Assembly: GCA_945889365.1 (NCBI GenBank) | Contig: CAMDBQ010000027.1 | Span: forward strand, 1 to 11,682 | Direction of reading: 5' to 3' | Source of the DNA: Legionella genomosp. 1 | GTDB lineage: Bacteria > Pseudomonadota > Gammaproteobacteria > Legionellales > Legionellaceae | Length of the DNA: 11,682 nt | Part shown: positions 6,212 to 11,682 of the stretch, one piece after another | How the letters are laid out: every line of letters starts with the position of its first letter | How positions within the stretch are numbered: position 1 is the stretch's first letter | Notes under the pieces: model-generated | Seen by the model: only the letters and a program-made list of their open reading frames with translations | Told to the model about the DNA's origin: nothing | Database searches by the model: none | Position numbers and translations under genes: made by a program

Positions 6212-7597
6212 TTATATCAGCGGTTTTTCGTTTCTCTTTGCGAAAACCCAAGGTATAAGCACAAACAGGAGCATGCCGCCGATGAGAAATGATTCAAAAA
6301 ATGCAACGTTATCAATTGGAATTTGCGTGGGCGGTACAAACCCTATCAGGATGGTGACAAGACAGCACAGGAAACCTATGCCGGCAACAGCCCACATACC
6401 CCAATTTCCACCTGGTATTTTATAGGCTCTGTGTTGATCAGGTCGGCTATATCGCAATTTGATGGCAGAGGCAAACATAAACATGTAGGCCAATAAGGCC
6501 AGTTGCGCGCACATATCACTCAATATCCAATAAGCAGCATTAATTGACTCTACAAAAATGATCACCGTGCTGAGCATGGTAAAAATCACGCCTTGCGTCA
6601 TCAAAATAACGGTTGGAGCGCCATGGCGGTTCTTGTGTGAAAATTGGCGTGGCAGACAACCATCGTGAGCTGAGACTAAAAGACCCTTGGTTGGCCCGAT
6701 AATCCAGGCCGCCATACAGCTGACACCACCCAAGATCACCAGGCCCGCTGTTACCGGAGTCATCCAGGGCATGTTGTATGCATTAAAAAATATAGCATAA
6801 GCATCAATGAAACCGGATACCACACTGAGCGCATCTTTGGGCACCACGATAACGATTGCCAATGAGCCTAGCACTAATGTAGAAAATATAATGAGGGTTG
6901 AATAGGCTAGAGCACGTGGATAATCGCGTTGTGGATCTTTAACTTCTTCGGCATGGATAGCTGACATTTCCATGCCGAGCAAGCCAAATAATACCGCGGA
7001 GAAGATTGATAAATTACCCACTGAGCTAAAGTCGGGAAGCCATGTTGATGACGGAACATTTTGAATCGGGTTGCCTTGAATTAACCAAATAACACCCAAA
7101 ATAGTGATCCCGACCATAGGGGCGATTGTACCTAAAGTAGCACCCAGAATACTGATGAGGCTGGAAACCTTCATACCAAAGCAATTGAGAAACGTAAAAA
7201 GCCAGAATAGGCTAACGATAGTGCCCCATAAATAATATCGATTGTTTGCTAGTTCGGGAGCAAACAAATAAGCCAGGGTAGCTGCAATGAAGGCAAGAAT
7301 GGTTGGGTACCACACCACGTTATAAATCCATTGTAACCAAATGGTTATAAACGCCGCGCGTCGACCAAATGCTTCGCGTACCCAAACATAAATACCGCCG
7401 TTTTGCGGGTAGGCTGTGGCTAATTCTGCTGCAACCAATGCTACGGGGATAAAAAAGAAAAATGCGGCAAAAATGTAGTAGGAAACCAGTGAGAAACCTA
7501 ATTTTGCTGTGATCGGCAAGGTGCGCAGGCTGTCTACGGCAATTACGTTGATCATAACTAATGAAAACACACTTAACACTTTTTTAGGAGGATTCAT
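6212..7597 (-). CDS. APC-superfamily amino acid permease, GadC-like
   Basis: A 461-residue transporter with about 12 membrane helices, resembling the glutamate:GABA antiporter family (GadC). Shared features are the unwound first helix region (NVIAVDSLRTLPITAKLGFS), FIPVALVAAELATAYPQNGG, WLPDFSSVGNLSIF, EVKDPQRDYPRA, and AAWIIGPTKGLLVSA, close to E. coli GadC FPDFSKVGTLVVF, NPGRDYPLA and ASWIVGPSRGMYVTA. The tail stops soon after the last helix (FAKRNEKPLI), so the roughly 40-residue C-terminal plug that closes E. coli GadC at neutral pH is absent. There is no glutamate decarboxylase gene nearby, so acid resistance is not implied. AAGGG lies 6 nt before the ATG at 7597. The gene follows acnA by 69 nt on the same strand. 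Exchange of glutamate or related amino acids is inferred from the family. Confidence 0.85.
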   Translation of the reverse strand: MNPPKKVLSVFSLVMINVIAVDSLRTLPITAKLGFSLVSYYIFAAFFFFIPVALVAAELATAYPQNGGIYVWVREAFGRRAAFITIWLQWIYNVVWYPTILAFIAATLAYLFAPELANNRYYLWGTIVSLFWLFTFLNCFGMKVSSLISILGATLGTIAPMVGITILGVIWLIQGNPIQNVPSSTWLPDFSSVGNLSIFSAVLFGLLGMEMSAIHAEEVKDPQRDYPRALAYSTLIIFSTLVLGSLAIVIVVPKDALSVVSGFIDAYAIFFNAYNMPWMTPVTAGLVILGGVSCMAAWIIGPTKGLLVSAHDGCLPRQFSHKNRHGAPTVILMTQGVIFTMLSTVIIFVESINAAYWILSDMCAQLALLAYMFMFASAIKLRYSRPDQHRAYKIPGGNWGMWAVAGIGFLCCLVTILIGFVPPTQIPIDNVAFFESFLIGGMLLFVLIPWVFAKRNEKPLI

Positions 7598-7619
7598 TTG
7601 AAACCCTTAGTTGGTTTAT

Positions 7620-7657
7620 CTGCACCGTGTGCTCCTACGATACGGTTCACGGCGCAG
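7620..7657. other. Stem-loop between acnA and the permease gene
   Basis: CTGCACCGTG (7620-7629) and CACGGCGCAG (7648-7657) pair at 9 of 10 positions around an 18-nt loop, starting 9 nt after the acnA stop. On the transcript strand no U-run follows, so it is not a canonical intrinsic terminator. It could act as a processing or 3'-protecting hairpin between the two cistrons. Confidence 0.4.
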
Positions 7658-7666
7658 ATTTTGTAA

Positions 7667-10336
7667 TCACAAATTACGTAATACGTACTGCAAAATTCCA
7701 CCGTGACGGTAGTATTCGATTTCATTTGCAGTATCTATACGACACAGGACGTTGATTTTTTGCTTGCGACCATCTGTATGGGTAATGGTTGCGGCAAGTT
7801 TATCACCCGGTTTCAGGTTGTCATTTACCGCAATACTGATTCGTTCGCTGCCATCAAGGTGCAGGGTTTTTCTGGTTGTACCTTCCTCGAATTGCAATGG
7901 CAACACACCCATACCAATTAAATTGGATCGATGAATCCGTTCAAAACTTTCTGTGATCACAGCTTTCACGCCCAACAGGTTTGTGCCTTTTGCAGCCCAA
8001 TCGCGTGACGATCCGGTACCATATTCTTTACCCGCAATAACAACCAATTCTTGATGATCCGCTTGATAGAGCATGGACGCATCATAAATCGGCATGGACT
8101 CACCCGTTGGAATATAACGAGTAAAACCGCCGGTGATTTCAGGTGTCATTTCATTGCGAATACGAATGTTGGCAAATGTTCCGCGCATCATTACGTGATG
8201 GTTGCCACGTCGTGATCCATAAGAGTTAAATTCTGCTTCTTTCACGCCTTTGGACTCCAGATACAAGCCGGCGGGAGAGCTAGCTTTGATAGATCCAGCA
8301 GGGGAGATGTGATCCGTGGTAATTGAATCCCCTAACAGCGCTAAAATATAAGCTTGATTAATGGGCTTAATCGGCAGAGGATTTTTGCTCATGTCTTGGA
8401 AAAACGGTGGGTGCTGGATGTAGGTTGAATTTTCATCCCAATCGTACGTGGTTCCACTCCCTGTTTTAATTGCTTGCCATTCCGCATCGCCCAAGAAAAC
8501 TTCGGCATATTCTTTACGGAACATACCACCGGTGACTTTGGCGACTTCTGCTGCAACTTCAATGTTGCTAGGCCAAATGTCTCTTAGATAAACATGGTTG
8601 CCGTTTTTATCCTGACCAACAGGATCATGATTTAGATCAATGCAGGTTGTTCCACATAAAGCATAAGCAACAACCAATGGAGGCGATGCCAACCAGTTTG
8701 CACGCACTTGTGGGTGAACGCGACCTTCGAAATTACGGTTACCAGAAAGCACAGAACAAACCACCAAATCATTATCAGCTACGCTGTGGCCAATGGCATC
8801 AGGCAATGGGCCTGAATTACCAATGCATGTTGTACAACCATAACCCACAAGATTAAATCCCAATTGATCAAGATACGTTTGCAATCCTGCCTGTTTTAAA
8901 TAATCAGTTACAACTTTTGAGCCAGGGGCCAAAGATGATTTGACCCACGGTTTACGTTGCAAGCCCTTTTCCAGTGCTTTTTTAGCCACAAGACCCGCAG
9001 CCATCAATACACTTGGGTTTGATGTATTGGTACAACTGGTAATTGCTGCAATAACCACATCACCATGGTGAAGATCAAAATCATGACCTTTAACTGGAAA
9101 CGCTTGGTATTGTTCTGTTTTTTTACCTGATTCGATAAGAAACGCATCAAATTCCAGAGGCAATGTTTTTAAGGTTACTTTGTCTTGTGGACGTTTCGGT
9201 CCCGCGAGAGAGGGCTCTATAGTGGTGAGATCAAGGCTCAGACTATCGGTAAAGACTGGATCTTCGCTGTCTTTGTCATACCACATACCTTGCGCTTTAC
9301 TATACGCTTCAACCAGGGCGATGGTGTGCTCATCGCGACCAGTTAATTCTAAATAACGCAGGGTTTCTTTATCTACAGGGAAGAATCCACAAGTCGCACC
9401 ATATTCTGGTGCCATGTTAGAAATGGTCGCACGATCGGCCAATGGCAGTTCAGCAAGACCGGGGCCATAGAACTCAACAAATTTACCTACCACGCCTTTT
9501 TTACGTAGCATTTGGGTGACGGTTAACACGAGATCAGTCGCGGTAATGCCTTCAGGTAATTTACCTAGCAGTTTAAAGCCAACCACTTCAGGAATAAGCA
9601 TGGATACCGGCTGACCCAGCATTGCAGCTTCAGCTTCAATGCCGCCTACGCCCCAGCCCAGAATGCCTAAAGCATTGATCATGGTGGTGTGAGAATCTGT
9701 GCCGACCAAGGTATCAGGATAAGCATAGGTAACGCCATCATGTTCGCTATGCCAGACCGTTTTGCCCAGATATTCCAGATTAACTTGGTGGCAAATCCCC
9801 GTGCCAGGTGGAACAACCTGGAAATTAGCGAAGGCTTTTTGACCCCAGCGCAGGAATTCATAACGCTCATTGTTGCGGTGCATTTCAATTGACGTATTAA
9901 CCTTCATTGAATCAGGTGTTGCGAATTTATCTACCATGATGGAGTGATCAATCACTAAATCAACAGGTGATAAAGGCGAGATTTGATCAGGATCCCCACC
10001 CATTTTAGCAACAGCAGTTCGCATTGCCGCTAAATCAACAACCGCAGGCACGCCTGTAAAATCTTGCATTAATACGCGAGTTGGGCGATAAGCAATTTCA
10101 TGATCGGACGTTTTTGTATTGAGCCAGTTTGCAATGGCTTTGATGTCAGCAGTGGTTACCGTTGAGCCATCTTCAAAACGCAATAAATTCTCAAACAAGA
10201 CTTTAAGCGAGTAGGGGAGTCGGCTGATTCCTTTAAAATGATTTTGCTCCGCTGTCTTGAGACTATAATAATGATATATTTTACCATCCACGTTCAATTG
10301 CGCTTTCGTGGAAAGACTGTCTTGACCAACGTTCAT
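7667..10336 (-). CDS. acnA: Aconitate hydratase A
   Basis: Aconitase A isomerises citrate to isocitrate through cis-aconitate in the TCA and glyoxylate cycles, using a [4Fe-4S] cluster. From the ATG at 10336 the protein is 889 residues, close to the 891 of E. coli AcnA. The cluster cysteines fall at C435 (AITSCTNTSNPS), C501 and C504 (GYGCTTCIGNSG), the same numbers as in E. coli. Other family motifs are DFTGVPAVVDLAAMR, VGTDSHTTMINALGI near residue 215, and the swivel-domain loop YGTGSSRDWAAKG. The frame is open to 10384, but the 10336 ATG has an excellent AGGAG at 7 nt (10344-10348) and fits the family N-terminus, so the longer form is rejected. It lies 78 nt after a small secreted-protein gene and 69 nt before a permease, all co-directional. 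Confidence 0.97.
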   Translation of the reverse strand: MNVGQDSLSTKAQLNVDGKIYHYYSLKTAEQNHFKGISRLPYSLKVLFENLLRFEDGSTVTTADIKAIANWLNTKTSDHEIAYRPTRVLMQDFTGVPAVVDLAAMRTAVAKMGGDPDQISPLSPVDLVIDHSIMVDKFATPDSMKVNTSIEMHRNNERYEFLRWGQKAFANFQVVPPGTGICHQVNLEYLGKTVWHSEHDGVTYAYPDTLVGTDSHTTMINALGILGWGVGGIEAEAAMLGQPVSMLIPEVVGFKLLGKLPEGITATDLVLTVTQMLRKKGVVGKFVEFYGPGLAELPLADRATISNMAPEYGATCGFFPVDKETLRYLELTGRDEHTIALVEAYSKAQGMWYDKDSEDPVFTDSLSLDLTTIEPSLAGPKRPQDKVTLKTLPLEFDAFLIESGKKTEQYQAFPVKGHDFDLHHGDVVIAAITSCTNTSNPSVLMAAGLVAKKALEKGLQRKPWVKSSLAPGSKVVTDYLKQAGLQTYLDQLGFNLVGYGCTTCIGNSGPLPDAIGHSVADNDLVVCSVLSGNRNFEGRVHPQVRANWLASPPLVVAYALCGTTCIDLNHDPVGQDKNGNHVYLRDIWPSNIEVAAEVAKVTGGMFRKEYAEVFLGDAEWQAIKTGSGTTYDWDENSTYIQHPPFFQDMSKNPLPIKPINQAYILALLGDSITTDHISPAGSIKASSPAGLYLESKGVKEAEFNSYGSRRGNHHVMMRGTFANIRIRNEMTPEITGGFTRYIPTGESMPIYDASMLYQADHQELVVIAGKEYGTGSSRDWAAKGTNLLGVKAVITESFERIHRSNLIGMGVLPLQFEEGTTRKTLHLDGSERISIAVNDNLKPGDKLAATITHTDGRKQKINVLCRIDTANEIEYYRHGGILQYVLRNL

Positions 10337-10377
10337 GAGCCGACTCCTGAATTCAAAACGGTAATGATAGCTGAAAA

Positions 10378-10407
10378 TTAGCAAATATTCATTGAGTTTA
10401 TTGCTAA
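10378..10407. promoter_or_regulatory. Inverted repeat upstream of acnA
   Basis: TTAGCAA (10378-10384) and TTGCTAA (10401-10407) form a perfect 7-bp inverted repeat with a 16-nt spacer, in the 78-bp gap between the small secreted-protein gene and acnA. Centre-to-centre spacing of about 23 bp suits either an operator or a weak AT-rich hairpin. No regulator is suggested by the sequence. No convincing promoter with both boxes was found in the gap. Confidence 0.3.
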
Positions 10408-10414
10408 ATAGACG

Positions 10415-10786
10415 CTATTCTTTTGCCGGATAAAATACACATGCATCAGCTGATATTGAGCAGGCGTATCCCATGTTCCCTTCCAGCCAATTGTAATCTG
10501 TACGGGCCGGGATCTTGACGGATATGGGCCACCAGATTGAATAATAGCCGATTGAGTTTTGATAATTGCATACTATACCGCGTCCAACGCCTGCTACTAA
10601 TATATTGGCACGGATAAAACGGTTGTTTTTATCGCCTTGGGCATCGTGGTCTGAGAAGGGATCGGCAATCCATGGAGGCGGGATTTTTCCCCATTGTAGT
10701 GAGCTGGTTGCGGGATCGGGGCAGGTTGCTGATTGGCTCTGGAGTGAGAAGAATAGGCTGATGATTGTCAGGGTTATTTTTTTCAT
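10415..10786 (-). CDS. Small secreted four-cysteine protein, function unknown
   Basis: A 123-residue protein with a classic signal peptide (MKKITLTIISLFFSLQSQSA, cleavage after Ala20) and no lipobox, so probably periplasmic or secreted. The mature part of about 103 residues starts TCPDPATSSLQWGKIPPPW and has four cysteines (22, 73, 109, 116), enough for two disulfides. It is rich in aromatic and proline residues (GYYSIWWPISVKIPA, DYNWLEG), suggesting a compact beta-rich fold. It recalls small periplasmic proteins of Legionellales annotated as DUF3757 or as the T4SS-associated protein EirA, but I cannot confirm either family. The start is supported by GGAG 8 nt before the ATG and by the signal peptide. 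It sits between putA (55 nt upstream) and acnA (78 nt downstream) on the same strand, with no evident metabolic link. Confidence 0.75.
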   Translation of the reverse strand: MKKITLTIISLFFSLQSQSATCPDPATSSLQWGKIPPPWIADPFSDHDAQGDKNNRFIRANILVAGVGRGIVCNYQNSIGYYSIWWPISVKIPARTDYNWLEGNMGYACSISADACVFYPAKE

Positions 10787-10794
10787 GGTTTAGG

Positions 10795-10829
10795 CTCCGC
10801 TGGAGTACGCGGTTTGCGCCGCGTGCCCC
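10795..10829 (-). promoter_or_regulatory. Intercistronic hairpins overlapping a ribosome binding site
   Basis: In the 55-nt gap after putA, the minus-strand RNA can form GGGGCACGCGG / CCGCGTACTCC (10829-10802), a stem with a perfect 6-bp core (ACGCGG/CCGCGT), a 6-nt loop, one mismatch and an outer GGGG/CUCC. The same CUCC (10805-10802) can instead pair across an AGC loop with GGAG (10798-10795), which is the Shine-Dalgarno of the small secreted-protein gene. The two pairings exclude each other. There is no U-run, so this is not a terminator. A regulatory role is inference only. Confidence 0.35.
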
Positions 10830-10841
10830 TAAATACAACGA

Positions 10842-11682
10842 TCACTCTGGTAACGACATTAAGCTGGCATTTCCACCTGCCGCTGTCGTATCCACTGTAA
10901 ATGTGCGCTCCACGCATAGTCGATGTAAATACTGTGGTCCGCCGGCTTTGGGTCCCGTTCCGGATAACCCTTCGCCACCAAATGGTTGTAAGCCAACCAC
11001 AGCACCAACCATGTTGCGGTTTACATAACAATTACCTACATGCACATGTTCGCGAATGTATTCGATGGTTTCGTTGATCCGGCTGTGTATCCCTAATGTC
11101 AGACCGTATCCTGTTTGGTTGATTTGGGAAATCACATCATCCAGTGCATTCTGCTTAAAACAGATTACATGTAAGACTGGGCCAAACACCTCATTTTCCA
11201 ATGCATTTATCGAATCAATTGCAATCGCAGTAGGGGGCATGAAATGCCCTGTTTCAGCTTCATCAGTCAAGGTGCACTGGTAAATCAGTTCATATTTTTT
11301 CTGCATACTAGCCACATGTGATTTTAAGAGTCGCAACGCGTCTTTATCAATTACGGGACCCACATCGGTTATTAACCAGCGAGGGTCACCTACGCGTAAT
11401 TCAGCCATAGCACCTTTGAGTAAAGAAACCATGCGAGGATAAACGTCCTCTTGGACATACAGTACCCTTAATGCAGAACAGCGTTGGCCAGCACTGCCAA
11501 AAGCCGAGGTCACTACATCTACGGCCACTTGCTCAAGCAATGCTGAAGAATCAACAATCATCGCATTTTGCCCACCGGTTTCGGCAACTAAGGGGATGAT
11601 TTCTCCGCCACGCGTGGTCAGTGTCTTATTGATCAAGTGGGCGGTTTGCGTTGATCCGGTGAAAATAACCGCTTTTATGCGT
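10842..11682 (-). CDS. putA: Bifunctional proline dehydrogenase/P5C dehydrogenase PutA, C-terminal part
   Basis: PutA oxidises proline to pyrroline-5-carboxylate (FAD domain) and then to glutamate (NAD-dependent aldehyde dehydrogenase domain). The window holds the last 279 codons, running off the right edge. It starts inside the P5C dehydrogenase domain with AVIFTGSTQTAHLINK, then the general-base motif AETGGQNAMIVDSS (Glu34 of the fragment) and the catalytic Cys in FGSAGQRCSALRV (Cys68). The 34-residue spacing equals that of Glu883/Cys917 in E. coli PutA. Further motifs are ENEVFGPVLHV, YGLTLGIHSRI, and VGNCYVNRNMVGAVVGLQPFGGEGLSGTGPKAGGP (given here as separate landmarks). The protein ends soon after, at GGNASLMSLPE, as in short (type A) PutA. 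No start codon lies inside the window. The small secreted-protein gene follows 55 nt downstream. Confidence 0.95.
   Translation of the reverse strand, partial: RIKAVIFTGSTQTAHLINKTLTTRGGEIIPLVAETGGQNAMIVDSSALLEQVAVDVVTSAFGSAGQRCSALRVLYVQEDVYPRMVSLLKGAMAELRVGDPRWLITDVGPVIDKDALRLLKSHVASMQKKYELIYQCTLTDEAETGHFMPPTAIAIDSINALENEVFGPVLHVICFKQNALDDVISQINQTGYGLTLGIHSRINETIEYIREHVHVGNCYVNRNMVGAVVGLQPFGGEGLSGTGPKAGGPQYLHRLCVERTFTVDTTAAGGNASLMSLPE

Noticed and set aside
7620..7657. Intrinsic terminator after acnA
   Set aside because: The hairpin is good but the loop is long and no U-run follows on the transcript strand; kept only as a stem-loop.
10337..10384. Longer acnA start at 10384 adding 16 residues
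   Set aside because: The ATG at 10336 has a strong AGGAG and gives cluster cysteines at the same numbers as E. coli AcnA; the extension is not family-like.
11634..11636. Start codon for the putA reading frame at 11636
   Set aside because: It is a TTG inside the aldehyde dehydrogenase domain; the frame continues to the window edge with conserved PutA sequence, so the gene is partial.
1..11682. CRISPR array, tRNA/rRNA, prophage, toxin-antitoxin or defence system
   Set aside because: No regularly spaced direct repeats, no tRNA-like cloverleaf, no integrase or transposase, and every sizeable frame is explained by housekeeping or transport genes.

Overview
The window reads as an ordinary chromosomal stretch of a gammaproteobacterium, most probably from the Legionellales (Legionella/Coxiella/Aquicella-like). 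The pointers are a PagP/Rcp-type lipid A palmitoyltransferase, a Coq7-type ubiquinone hydroxylase, a GadC-like amino acid antiporter beside putA and acnA, and moderate GC. The assignment rests on gene content and protein resemblance only; no database search was possible.

Layout. Positions 1-1352 (minus): the N-terminal 88 codons of RNase R (rnr, running off the left edge), preceded in transcription order by trhO, a rhodanese-family tRNA hydroxylase. Between them lies a copy of a short dispersed palindromic repeat. Positions 1353-1510 are a divergent promoter region with a good sigma70-like promoter on each strand. Positions 1511-4285 (plus): a tight run of patatin-like phospholipase, coq7 and a PiT phosphate transporter. 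Positions 4286-4555: no gene, but a roughly 150-bp imperfect inverted repeat (MITE/REP-doublet-like) ending 18 bp before pagP (4556-5113, plus). Then everything is on the minus strand: an EamA/DMT exporter (5158-6021), a GadC-like transporter (6212-7597), acnA (7667-10336), a small secreted four-cysteine protein (10415-10786), and the 3' third of putA (10842 to the right edge). A decayed fragment of an SPFH/band-7 gene lies on the plus strand at about 6080-6202.

Functional themes. putA (proline to glutamate), a glutamate/GABA-type antiporter and aconitase A lie co-directionally, which fits an amino-acid-fed TCA metabolism. Patatin, Coq7, PagP and the PiT transporter all act at or in the envelope. 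TrhO and RNase R both act on RNA. There is no CRISPR array, phage, integrase, toxin-antitoxin pair or recognisable defence locus. I did not find a convincing undescribed multi-gene system. The most distinctive items are the long palindrome in front of pagP, an acyl-ruler residue change in PagP, the SPFH relic, the small Cys-rich secreted protein between putA and acnA, and a possible alternative-hairpin arrangement over that protein's ribosome binding site.
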